Of a stretch of DNA of 64,000 bases, positions 19,046 through 27,051 are shown in pieces. The number at the start of each line of letters is the position of its first letter. Position 1 is the stretch's first letter. The notes under the pieces were generated by a model. It searched no databases, was not told the DNA's origin, and saw nothing but the letters and a program-made list of their open reading frames with translations. The stretch comes from LMUY01 sp965199555. GTDB taxonomy: Bacteria; Pseudomonadota; Alphaproteobacteria; Acetobacterales; Acetobacteraceae. The position numbers were made by a program, and so were the translations under genes. The DNA lies in contig CBDASJ010000001.1 in NCBI GenBank assembly GCA_965199555.1, forward strand, positions 44,603 to 108,602, given 5' to 3'.

Positions 19046-19867
19046 ATGGCGGATGAGAGCGACGTGGAGGTCGCGCTGGTCGCAGCCGCGGCGGCCGCCA
19101 TCTATCCAGACGGCCCGAGCGGGGCGTCGCGGGCCGGGTCGGCGTGCCGCATCATCCGCGGGGAGCCGAACGCTGAGGCGCTGAACGCGGATTTGGCGGC
19201 CGGCGTGGTCAACGTGACGGTGACGCTGCTGGACAAGATGTCCCGCAACACCACGCGGTATGCGACCGGTTGGCAGGCTGCGGCGGTGATGCCGGCGGCG
19301 TTGCCGCTTAGCGTCAGCATGGCGGGTAATCTGGCCAGCTTTGCCGGCAGCGGCGGGGCCGGCGCGATCGTTGGCGTGCGGGCGTCGGGGCAAGCCGTCA
19401 CCTACGTCACGCAGGCGGGTGACACGCCGGCCAGCGTGGCGGCGGCGCTGGCTCGACGGATTGCCGGGGCGGTGGCGAACGGCGCCGTGCTGAGCTTGCC
19501 GGTGGCGGGCGGGACGCCGCTGGCGGTGGTGTATGGGTTTACCGAAGCGATCAGCGAGACGCGGCGGCAGGAGCAGGGCTTCGCCGTCACCATCCTGGCG
19601 CCGACGCCGGATGCGCGGACCGCCACCGGCTGCGCGATCGACGGAACCTTTGCCGGCATCGACTTCCTGATGCTGGCGGATGGGTCGGCCGGGCGGCTGC
19701 GGTATCGCGGCACGCAGTTGGACGACGTGCCGAGCCGGGCGAATTTGTGGCGACGCGAGCTGCTCTACACCGTGGAATACGGCACCACCGCGGTGGTGAA
19801 CGTGCCGGACATGGTGGTCGGCTCGCTTGAACTGAACGCCGCACCGGCGGGCAGCATCACACAGTAG
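19046..19867 (+). CDS. Putative tail completion/terminator protein
   Basis: 273 aa. Starts with a helix (ESDVEVALVAAAAAAIYP) and ends with a beta-rich domain (RRELLYTVEYGTTAVVNVPDM). AGGAGG precedes the start. Position before sheath and tube is that of the protein that caps the tail tube and joins it to the head. The name is by position and general shape only. Confidence 0.6.
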   Translation: MADESDVEVALVAAAAAAIYPDGPSGASRAGSACRIIRGEPNAEALNADLAAGVVNVTVTLLDKMSRNTTRYATGWQAAAVMPAALPLSVSMAGNLASFAGSGGAGAIVGVRASGQAVTYVTQAGDTPASVAAALARRIAGAVANGAVLSLPVAGGTPLAVVYGFTEAISETRRQEQGFAVTILAPTPDARTATGCAIDGTFAGIDFLMLADGSAGRLRYRGTQLDDVPSRANLWRRELLYTVEYGTTAVVNVPDMVVGSLELNAAPAGSITQ

Positions 19868-19901
19868 CGGCGAGCCGCCGCACAGCAATCGAGGAGAGAG
19901 C

Positions 19902-20069
19902 ATGAGCTTCCACCTGATCGTTCGGCAGCCTTTCGGCGAGTACAGCCGCGGCGACCGCATCACCGAGGCCGAAGAGGTGGCCCGCCTGGCAGCGGACGCG
20001 GCCGAGCACGTCACGCGCGTCGCGATCCCGGACGGCAGCGCACAGGAACCGGCATCCACGCCGGGCTGA
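19902..20069 (+). CDS. Small hypothetical phage protein (55 aa)
   Basis: ATG 19902 behind GAGGAGAG, 55 codons. Begins SFHLIVRQPFGEYSRGDRITEAEEV, a beta-hairpin-then-helix pattern. A good ribosome-binding site and its place in the operon make it a likely gene. No function recognised. Confidence 0.65.
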   Translation: MSFHLIVRQPFGEYSRGDRITEAEEVARLAADAAEHVTRVAIPDGSAQEPASTPG

Positions 20070-20095
20070 CGCGGGCTGAGCAAGCCGTTACCCAG

Positions 20096-20120
20096 GGCGC
20101 CGTTCGGCGCCATTTTCATT
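20096..20120 (+). terminator. Hairpin with T-rich tail inside the late operon
   Basis: The stem GGCGCC / GGCGCC with a GTTC loop is followed by ATTTTCATTT, 14 bp before the sheath gene. It could partly terminate head-gene transcription and separate the head and tail modules, or be read through under antitermination. Confidence 0.55.
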
Positions 20121-20133
20121 TCAAGGAGCCGCA

Positions 20134-21744
20134 ATGCCGATCTCGCAATACGGCGTGCTGAACACGACCGCGCTGACGGTCCCTGATCTGTACGTGCAGA
20201 TCGTTCCGCCGCAGATCATCTCCCTCAATGGCGTGCCCAGCAACGTCGTCGGCATCGTCGGCACCGCGAGCTGGGGCGCCGTGAACAACGCCGTGGTGGC
20301 CGGTTCATACGGGCAGTATGCCGCATTGTTCGGGCCGATCCAGGCGCGGCGCTACGACATGGGGACGGTGCTGACGATCGCGCAGCAACAGGGTGCCGCC
20401 AATTTCCGGTGCGTGCGGGTGACGGATGGCAGCGACGTGGCGACCTCGTTGACCATCACCGGCGGCATCACGCTGACGGCGTTCTATACGGGGTCGCTGG
20501 GCAACTCCACCACGGTGAGTTTCGCGGCGGCGAGCGGCGGGACCGGGTCGAAGGTGACGGTCGCCTGCCCCGGCCTGGTGACAGAGGTGTTCGACAACAT
20601 CGTGCCGGGCACCCTGTCCGCCTGGGCGGCCATCGCCGCCGCCATCAACAACGGGCTGCCGAACGGAACGCCCGCATCGAAGATCCTGATCGCGTCCGGC
20701 GCCGCGGCCACGGGAAGCCCGGCGCTGCAAAGCTATTCGCTGGCGGCCGGCGGCGCGGGGACCACCAGCACGGCGGGCACCGACGGTGCCGCGGCGGTCA
20801 CCGCCACCACGCTGGTCGGCGTGGACGGCGCCGGGTCGGCGCGGAGCGGGATGTACTCGCTGCGCGGCCAGGGCTGCGGCGCGATCGGGTTGGCGGATTG
20901 CGCGGCGAGTGCGGCCTGGTCCGCCGAAGCGGCCTTCGGGATTTCCGAAGGCGCCTACATGGTGGATACCGGTCCGTCCGGCGACACCATCGGCAACGCC
21001 GTCGCCACGCTGGCGGGTTCGGGCGCGCGCGGTTCGTGGCTGAAGATGATGTTCGGCGACTGGTTGTGGTGGACCGACCCGGTGAACGGCTTCGTGCGGC
21101 TGGTGTCTCCGCTGGGGTTCGTGCTGGGCCAGCTTGGCGCCAGCGCGCCCAACCAGGCGACGCTGAACAAGCAGCTATTCGGCATCGTCGCCTCGCAGCG
21201 CAGCGGGCTGAACAGCGGCGCGTCCACGGGCACCTACAGCGCGGCGGAGCTCGGCTCCCTGGTGGGCGGCGGTTGGGACGTGATCACCAATCCGGGGGCT
21301 GCGGCGGTGCCGATCTGGACCTGCCGGACCGGGCACAACAGCAACGCCACGATCGGGTCGGCCCAGTCCGACAGCTACACCAGGATGAACAACTACATCG
21401 CGGCGACGCTGCTGGCGGGCATGGGGGCCTATGTCGGGCAGCCGATCACGCCGACGCTGTTCGCCAACATCCGGGCGACGCAGATCGGGTTCCTGCAGAC
21501 CCTGTTGAATGCGGGATACCTTTGCCTGAACGGCGACGGCTCCCTGCCCTTCTCCGTCAAATGCGACGCGTCCAACAACCCGCAGGGGCGGACCTCGCTC
21601 GGTTACGTGCAGTCGGATGACGCGGTGACCATCGAGGGCATTAACGAGAAGTTCCTGGTCAACCTGCAGGCGGCGGCCAGCGTCGTCACGTCCCAATCCG
21701 CCGTGGCGCAGGCGTCTGGCCTGACCACGCCTTCGTCCTTCTGA
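20134..21744 (+). CDS. Phage tail sheath protein
   Basis: 536 aa contractile sheath subunit. The N-terminus has VYVQIVPPQ-like and PSNVVGIVGTASWG segments common to sheath proteins; the C-terminal domain includes WTCRTGHNSNATI, NYIAATLLAGMG and VNLQAAASVVTSQ. Length and the following tube gene fix the call. It shows that the particle is myovirus-like. The frame is intact. Confidence 0.9.
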   Translation: MPISQYGVLNTTALTVPDLYVQIVPPQIISLNGVPSNVVGIVGTASWGAVNNAVVAGSYGQYAALFGPIQARRYDMGTVLTIAQQQGAANFRCVRVTDGSDVATSLTITGGITLTAFYTGSLGNSTTVSFAAASGGTGSKVTVACPGLVTEVFDNIVPGTLSAWAAIAAAINNGLPNGTPASKILIASGAAATGSPALQSYSLAAGGAGTTSTAGTDGAAAVTATTLVGVDGAGSARSGMYSLRGQGCGAIGLADCAASAAWSAEAAFGISEGAYMVDTGPSGDTIGNAVATLAGSGARGSWLKMMFGDWLWWTDPVNGFVRLVSPLGFVLGQLGASAPNQATLNKQLFGIVASQRSGLNSGASTGTYSAAELGSLVGGGWDVITNPGAAAVPIWTCRTGHNSNATIGSAQSDSYTRMNNYIAATLLAGMGAYVGQPITPTLFANIRATQIGFLQTLLNAGYLCLNGDGSLPFSVKCDASNNPQGRTSLGYVQSDDAVTIEGINEKFLVNLQAAASVVTSQSAVAQASGLTTPSSF

Positions 21745-21758
21745 AAGGGGCCGCGTCG

Positions 21759-22193
21759 ATGTCTGCAACGGGCATATTCACCGTGGGCCGGGACGGCAAC
21801 ATGGTCATCACGGTGGCGGGGTTCGGCAACGTCACGCCGCCGCTGGGCACGCTGTTCCGGGCCGCGCCGATGTACAAGAAGGCCAGGTCGGAACCGCTCA
21901 ACAGCGCGCCGATCGAGGCCGAGCTGCCGGATGGCTGGACCTGGGAGATCGGGTGCGACCGCAGCAACCGGCAGATCGACGACCTGGCGTCCGCCATCGA
22001 GGCGTCGTTCTGGAACGGCGGCACGCTGCCGCTGTGTTCCATCACGCAATACGTCAAGGAGAATGACGGCAGCACCTCCACCTACTCGTTCACGGCGGGC
22101 AGCGTGAAGGTGGATACCGGCACGTTCAGCGGCGACCAAGCGGTGAAGCAGAAGCTGACCGGGTTCTCGCCGACGCGGCGCAAGGTGTCCTGA
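21759..22193 (+). CDS. Phage tail tube protein
   Basis: 144 aa inner tube subunit, the usual size for myovirus tubes. All-beta pattern with FTVGRDGNMVITVAGFGN and YKKARSEPLNSAPIEA. It directly follows the sheath gene and its stop overlaps the next ATG, so tube and chaperone are coupled. Confidence 0.82.
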   Translation: MSATGIFTVGRDGNMVITVAGFGNVTPPLGTLFRAAPMYKKARSEPLNSAPIEAELPDGWTWEIGCDRSNRQIDDLASAIEASFWNGGTLPLCSITQYVKENDGSTSTYSFTAGSVKVDTGTFSGDQAVKQKLTGFSPTRRKVS

Positions 22194-22492
22194 TGGCGGA
22201 GGAGATCACGGACGCGCAAGGGCGGCGGATCAAGCTGCGCGTGGTGGATCCCAGCTTCGCGCTGATGCTGGCGGAAGCGGCGGGGGATGCGTCCGCCAAT
22301 GTCGGGTTCATGCGGCTGGCCGGGTTATACCTGCTGGTGGACGAGATCGATGGCACGCCCATGCCGTTCCCGCAGGACAAGGACCAGCTATACGCGGTGG
22401 CGCGGCAATTGGGCAATGACGGCGTCGCGGCGCTGAGCAGCTACATGGCCGAGCGGGTTCCGGCCCGGGAGCTGCAACAAGCAAAAAACTGA
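22193..22492 (+). CDS. Tail assembly chaperone, short (unshifted) form
   Basis: 99 aa, acidic-helical, ending at TGA 22490-22492. Position (between tube and tape measure) and size match the G-type tail assembly chaperone of lambda-like and Mu-like phages. Those phages make a longer G-T protein by -1 ribosomal frameshifting; the same arrangement is seen here. Confidence 0.78.
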   Translation: MAEEITDAQGRRIKLRVVDPSFALMLAEAAGDASANVGFMRLAGLYLLVDEIDGTPMPFPQDKDQLYAVARQLGNDGVAALSSYMAERVPARELQQAKN

Positions 22493-22671
22493 GCCGGCAT
22501 CCCGCGCTGCGCGACACGCTGTTTCTGGCGCAGAACGGGGTGCCATTCGAGTTCGCGCTGAAGCTGCCGCTTTGGAAGGTGCGCGCCTTTTGCGTGGCGA
22601 TCCGCGAAATGCGCGGCGAACGCCACGACTGGGAATACAATAGCTGGGAAGGCCCCGATGCCGAATTTTGA
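22193..22671 (+). CDS. Tail assembly chaperone, -1 frameshift fusion (G-T type)
   Basis: Shifting -1 at the A-AAA-AAC heptamer (22483-22489) bypasses the TGA at 22490. It adds 60 residues (from LSRHPALRDTLFLAQNG to EGPDAEF, stop 22669-22671) and gives a product of 159 aa. The added part is rich in W/R/E and reads like a genuine domain. Its end overlaps the next gene's start (22658). Known phages use such fusions to bind the tape measure and recruit tube subunits. The shift itself is predicted, not shown. Confidence 0.75.
22483..22489 (+). promoter_or_regulatory. Slippery heptamer for -1 programmed frameshifting
   Basis: A AAA AAC in zero-frame phase (X XXY YYZ with all A, Z=C), directly followed by the zero-frame stop TGA. 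This is among the strongest known -1 slippery sites. A GC-rich stretch follows (GAGCCGGCATCCCGCGCTGCG), which could form a stimulatory structure. Confidence 0.8.
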
Positions 22672-23194
22672 CAGTTTGGCTGGGTTCATCGCGTTCTTGC
22701 CCGAACTGGCGGCACGGGTGAAGGCAGCCGAGCAACAAGGCCGCGAGGCGGCGGCGGAGACCGTGCATCGCGAGGTGGTGGCCAGCTTCGGCGGTGCTCC
22801 AGGGGGCGATACCGGACCCTTCCCGGCGCTGGCGCCGTTGCAGGCTGCGACGGAGGCGGCACGCCAGCGGCACGGTTTCGCGCCGGATGAGCCGGAACTC
22901 GCGACGGGCGCGTTGCGCGACAGCGTCAGCACCACGGTGGCGCCGGATGGGCGCGCCGTCGTGGGCGTGGCCGACGCGATCGTCGGCAGCGGACGGCCGG
23001 GCGACGCTTTCCGCAACATCGGCGACGTGGCGGTGGCGCAGGAGGAAGGCAGCAGCCGGCTGCCGCAACGGTCTTTTCTGGGGATTAGCGGGTTCCGGGC
23101 GGCGGAAGCGGCAGCGGCGGCGTTCGTTGCGCCCGTGGTTGCGGCGCTGGCGGGCACATCATCGGGTGGAGAAGCAAACCGTGGCGATGATTGA
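22658..23194 (+). CDS. Hypothetical phage tail protein
   Basis: 178 aa, starting inside the end of the frameshifted chaperone frame. N-terminal amphipathic helix (FDSLAGFIAFLPELAARVKAAEQQGREAA), then an alpha/beta part with TGALRDSVSTTVAPDGRAVVGVA. The pattern is similar to gp10-type minor tail proteins, but the match is not certain. It overlaps the next gene by about 14 bp. Confidence 0.65.
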   Translation: MPNFDSLAGFIAFLPELAARVKAAEQQGREAAAETVHREVVASFGGAPGGDTGPFPALAPLQAATEAARQRHGFAPDEPELATGALRDSVSTTVAPDGRAVVGVADAIVGSGRPGDAFRNIGDVAVAQEEGSSRLPQRSFLGISGFRAAEAAAAAFVAPVVAALAGTSSGGEANRGDD

Positions 23195-24638
23195 GGCCTA
23201 CAGGATCGGCGTCGAACTGGTACTTGGCGGCGATTTGGCGGCGGGGATTGAGGCGTTGATCCCCAGCCTGACACGCTTGGATGGCAGCTTGTCGCAGGCA
23301 AACGCGCAGGCGAAGGCGTTGGCGGCGGCGCTGGGTGGCGTGGCGGCGACGGCGCCGGGGATCGGCCAGGCGGCGGTTGCGGTGGAGCGGCTGACCAGCG
23401 CGATGGCGTTGATGAACCGGGCGACGGCGGATCGGCCGGCTGTGACTGTCCCGCCCGAGAACGGCGGAGCCGGCACCCGTGCTCCGCAAGGAGTCGGGAA
23501 GCGGCCGGCCAAGGCGGCGGATGCGCCGGTGGCTGCCATGGATCCCGGAACCGGCATGCGGAGCGCTTCGGCCGGGATAGACAGCCGTGATGCTGCGCCG
23601 GTGAAGACGGTGGCGGCACAGGTTTCGGCGGCGCAATCCCTGGTGCAGGTCGTGCAGCCGATGACGCCGCTGCCTTCTGCCAGCCGCAGGGTGGCGGTGA
23701 GTGCAGCGGTTGCTCCGGCGCCGCCTGGTCCAGCGCCGCGGGTTGTTCCGGCCGTTCTGCCGGTCGCAACGCCGCAGGGCGCCGCGCCGGTGGGTCCGGG
23801 GGCGGGTCGTTCGCCCTCGGCGGCGGCGAAGCCGTTGGCGGTGGTGGTGCACGCGGCCGCCACGCCAACGCAGCCAGCGCTGGAGCCAGTGCAGCCGACG
23901 CCGACGAGAGCGGCGCCCGGCGTGGCGCCCGAGCTGCCGCGTGCCGTGGCGAAGCCCGACTTCGTGCGCCCATCCGTGAAACAGCAGATCACGCAGATCC
24001 GTGACGTTGTGCTGCCACGGCTGGGCAATGGACCGGCGGACGTTCGTGCGTTGGATGCCATGCCGCAGGCGGGGAAAGAGCGCGCGGCACCGGTGGCCGC
24101 GACGGTTGTCGCAGCATCGGCCCCGGCGCCCGTGCGACCAGCGGATGAGAGTGCGCCGAGGCTTGCGCCCCGCGCGAGCGCCGCCCCGGCAGTGACGCAG
24201 CCAAGCCAGGTTTGGCCGAGCTTTGCTGCGTCACTGGCCGCGGCAAGGCGGGCGCCGACGACCCAGGCGCTTGCCAGCCCGCCGGAACCGCAGCCGACCG
24301 TCACTCGCTCGCCGCTGCCGAAGTGGCTGTCCGAGGGTCCGCCGGACGTTGTGGCGCGCAAGCCTCCGCCATCGGCCAGGCCGGCTGAGCCGGCGGTTCG
24401 CACCGCCAAGGCGCCGCCGGCGCAGTCCGGACTGCCGGATGCACCATCGTTCCACCCGCGGGGCAACCAGGGCGGGCCGCTGATCCAGCACGTCACCTAC
24501 GTCCAATTGGACGAACGGACGATCGCGCGGGCCGTGACGCGGCAGCAGCTCCGCATGATGGGGGGCCAGGTGTCCGGAACGCTGCGGCCGGATCCATCCA
24601 TCGCACCGCAATACGGGGCACACTTGCTGGAGCTTTAA
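23181..24638 (+). CDS. Tape-measure candidate, short and Pro/Ala-rich
   Basis: 485 aa from GTG 23181 (GGAG 9 bases upstream; ATG 23187 is an alternative). N-terminus EAYRIGVELVLGGDLAAGIEAL followed by a heptad-like helix to about residue 75. Then a long low-complexity Pro/Ala/Val region (about 90-420), then a short conserved C-terminus (PLIQHVTYVQLDERTIARAV). Gene order (chaperone, this gene, hub) is that of the tail length ruler, but no membrane-spanning or peptidase segment and little continuous helix is seen. It could be a degraded or atypical ruler. Confidence 0.55.
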   Translation: MAMIEAYRIGVELVLGGDLAAGIEALIPSLTRLDGSLSQANAQAKALAAALGGVAATAPGIGQAAVAVERLTSAMALMNRATADRPAVTVPPENGGAGTRAPQGVGKRPAKAADAPVAAMDPGTGMRSASAGIDSRDAAPVKTVAAQVSAAQSLVQVVQPMTPLPSASRRVAVSAAVAPAPPGPAPRVVPAVLPVATPQGAAPVGPGAGRSPSAAAKPLAVVVHAAATPTQPALEPVQPTPTRAAPGVAPELPRAVAKPDFVRPSVKQQITQIRDVVLPRLGNGPADVRALDAMPQAGKERAAPVAATVVAASAPAPVRPADESAPRLAPRASAAPAVTQPSQVWPSFAASLAAARRAPTTQALASPPEPQPTVTRSPLPKWLSEGPPDVVARKPPPSARPAEPAVRTAKAPPAQSGLPDAPSFHPRGNQGGPLIQHVTYVQLDERTIARAVTRQQLRMMGGQVSGTLRPDPSIAPQYGAHLLEL

Positions 24639-24641
24639 GCG

Positions 24642-25559
24642 ATGACGGATTTCACGAGCGTGCTGGGGGTGCTGAGCACGCTTGCGACGGGCGGTTCCGT
24701 GTCACTCGGGCCGATCGTGTTCACCGGGTTCGAAGTGCCGTCGCGCATCAATTTCGGCGGCACGCAACAGCTCGTCGTGCACAAGTTCCCCGGCGGCGCG
24801 CGGGTCATCGACAGCCTGGGCGACGACCCGGCGCGGCCGGAATGGAAGGGCTGCTTCACCGGCCCGGCGGCGGCGGCGCGGGCGCGACAGGTGAACGCGA
24901 TGCGGTTGGCGGCGCAGCCGGTGCCGCTGAGTTTCGGGCCGTTCACCGCGCAGGTGGTGATCAAGCGGTTCGCGGCGAGCTATGAACGCAACGGCTATTG
25001 GATCCCCTACAGCATCACCTGCGAGGTGTTGCCGCCGCAGATGGACGGTGGCGGCGTGGGCGACGCGGCGCTTGCGGGGTTGATCGGCGCCGATGCGGCG
25101 GGGGCGCTGGGCGCCGTGGCGGATGCGGCCGGGCAACTGGCAGGCGTGGCCGGCACGGCGGCGATCCAGGCCTCCGGCGTGCTGGCCAGGCTGACGCAGC
25201 AAGCCAACGTGGCCAAGCTCAACCTGGACGGCGTGACAACGGCGCTGACGAACGGCGCGGGAATCGTGGCCGGGGCGGCGAGCTTCGCGCAGTCACCGGG
25301 CATCGCGGCGCAGGCCGTGGCGCAGTTCCAGTCGGCCAGTTCGGCGATCGGCAGCGCCCTCGGCGTCGTCGGGTCCGGCATCGCAGGCATCACCGCCACC
25401 GCGACCGCAGGCAGCGACCCGGTGGGGAGCGTCAACGATTTGACCAACGCAGCGGCGCTGACCGGCGCGGCCGCGAGCCTGGCGCAGGCGGGCGGCACGG
25501 CGGCGCGGGCGGCCAACAATGCGGCGACGGCCACCATGCCGGGGAGCATCGGGGCATGA
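24642..25559 (+). CDS. Putative baseplate/tail initiator protein
   Basis: 305 aa. Residues 1-130 form a beta-rich domain (PIVFTGFEVPSRINFGGTQQ, RPEWKGCFTGPAAAARARQ, YWIPYSITCEVLPP). The rest is an Ala/Gly-rich helical tail that may plug the tube. The N-terminal motifs occur in proteins preceding LysM-type tail protein X. Its stop overlaps the next ATG. Confidence 0.65.
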   Translation: MTDFTSVLGVLSTLATGGSVSLGPIVFTGFEVPSRINFGGTQQLVVHKFPGGARVIDSLGDDPARPEWKGCFTGPAAAARARQVNAMRLAAQPVPLSFGPFTAQVVIKRFAASYERNGYWIPYSITCEVLPPQMDGGGVGDAALAGLIGADAAGALGAVADAAGQLAGVAGTAAIQASGVLARLTQQANVAKLNLDGVTTALTNGAGIVAGAASFAQSPGIAAQAVAQFQSASSAIGSALGVVGSGIAGITATATAGSDPVGSVNDLTNAAALTGAAASLAQAGGTAARAANNAATATMPGSIGA

Positions 25560-25870
25560 GCGTCGTCACCGTGTCGAACACGAACCTGTTCGCCGTTGCC
25601 GCGGCCACGCTGGGCGACGCGACGCAATGGGTGCGGATCGCGCAACTGAACGGGCTGGCCGACAGCATTGTGGCCGGCACCGTCACGCTGGCGCTGCCGC
25701 CGGTGGATCCGACGGCTACGGGCGGCATCGTCACGCTTGACCAGCTCGCCGCACGCCCGGCGCTGCCGATCGACATCTACGCCCCGCATGCGGGCGCCGC
25801 GGCCACGCGCCGTCCGGCGACCGCGGTTTGGGGTGGCTTCAACTGGGATGATGGGAGTGTGTGGGGATGA
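25556..25870 (+). CDS. Tail protein X-like, LysM-type
   Basis: 104 aa. The first half resembles a LysM repeat (NLFAVAAATLGDATQWVRIAQLNGL then TVTLALPPVDP). In P2-like and Mu-like tails a LysM protein (gpX) joins ruler and hub. It overlaps both neighbours by 4 bp. Confidence 0.75.
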   Translation: MSVVTVSNTNLFAVAAATLGDATQWVRIAQLNGLADSIVAGTVTLALPPVDPTATGGIVTLDQLAARPALPIDIYAPHAGAAATRRPATAVWGGFNWDDGSVWG

Positions 25871-27048
25871 CGATCCAGACCGGGCAGAAGGCCAGCGCCT
25901 CGGACGTGCTCGCGGCCGTCGCTGCCGCGCCGCAATTGGCGTCCAGCGGGCATTTCTATGCCGACCTTGGCGCCGCTGTGGTGCGGTATGGCGACAGGCT
26001 GATGGTCGGCGCGGCGACGGACAGCCAAGCCAAGGCCAACCGTGCGCTGTCCACCGACTGGCTGAGCGTGATGATGGCCAGCACCAGCATCGGGGCGTAT
26101 GCGGTGTGGGGCGCGACCACGGCTTCCATCGCCCGCTACGGCACGATGGGGCTGCTCGCGGGGTCCCGCACATCCGATGCGGCGGCCAATGCGGGCATGC
26201 TGGGCTACACGCCGTCCACGATCGGCATCGCGTCGTGGGCGATCGACGATGACACGGCGGCGCCGCGCAGCACGACAGGCTACGCCTATTACGGCGAGGC
26301 TTGGCGCATGGCCGGCGTCAGCTACCAACCGAGCTTCGGCATGGAGCTGGAGGGAGTGGAGTTCGGCGCCCCGCATGCCGGCATCGTCAACCCGTACCAT
26401 CCGAACGTGGGCGGCGGGGTGAGCGTGGTGCAGCTCGGCTCGGGCGGTGGGCAGGCCGCGTCGTCGATCGTCGACATCGCCTCGTTCATGAGTTGGGTCA
26501 GCAACCCGGCGCGGGCGCAAGTGGGGTTGGTGATCGGGGCGACCTCGCTGACGGGGACCAATGGTTCGGCGGGCGACACCGGCTATGGCAGTGCCATCTC
26601 GATGGCGCGCAACCAGGGGATCGAGTGGCATACGCCGGAAAGCCCGGCGGGTGGCGTTGGGTCCGCGATCGGCCTGTTCATCCGCAGCACGGTGGCGGCG
26701 GCGACCAATGGAACGCGGATCGAGGCGCAGGATTCCGGCGTGGTGATCAGCAATGCCGTGGGGCAGTTGCTGTTCGCCATCCAGACCGCCGCGATGCCGG
26801 CCTCCACGCTGCTGGTCCAGGCGGGCGCGGGTGCGGGCGCGCCGGGGCTGTATGTCGCGCAGGCCAGCGGCGGCAGCGCCAATTTGGGCCTGTTCCCGGC
26901 AGCCGGGGGCGAGTTGCAGATCCAGTCGCCGGTGGGCAATGCCGGCGGGGCGCTGCCGGCGACGGCGGCCGGCGGGTTCCTGCACATCAACGTCAACGGG
27001 GCGGATTTGCGCATCCCGCTGCTGACGCCGGCGCAGGCGGGGACGTAG
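25867..27048 (+). CDS. Fibre/spike-like protein lodged between LysM adaptor and hub genes
   Basis: 393 aa from ATG 25867 (overlaps the gpX-like stop). Rich in Gly/Ser/Ala with beta-strand pattern: IGAYAVWGATTASIARYG, YAYYGEAWRMAGVSY, GIEWHTPESPAGG, SGVVISNAVGQLLFAIQT, FLHINVNGADLRIPLL. This looks like a trimeric fibre or spike with carbohydrate-binding character rather than a baseplate core protein. In known myoviruses nothing of this kind lies between gpX and gpD, so it may be an inserted accessory gene. Function not recognised. Confidence 0.6.
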   Translation: MTIQTGQKASASDVLAAVAAAPQLASSGHFYADLGAAVVRYGDRLMVGAATDSQAKANRALSTDWLSVMMASTSIGAYAVWGATTASIARYGTMGLLAGSRTSDAAANAGMLGYTPSTIGIASWAIDDDTAAPRSTTGYAYYGEAWRMAGVSYQPSFGMELEGVEFGAPHAGIVNPYHPNVGGGVSVVQLGSGGGQAASSIVDIASFMSWVSNPARAQVGLVIGATSLTGTNGSAGDTGYGSAISMARNQGIEWHTPESPAGGVGSAIGLFIRSTVAAATNGTRIEAQDSGVVISNAVGQLLFAIQTAAMPASTLLVQAGAGAGAPGLYVAQASGGSANLGLFPAAGGELQIQSPVGNAGGALPATAAGGFLHINVNGADLRIPLLTPAQAGT

Positions 27049-27051
27049 CAC

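Noticed and set aside
17648..20134. 828-aa antisense open frame across five phage genes
   Set aside because: Crosses gene borders, low-complexity Arg/Pro content, opposite to an intact operon.
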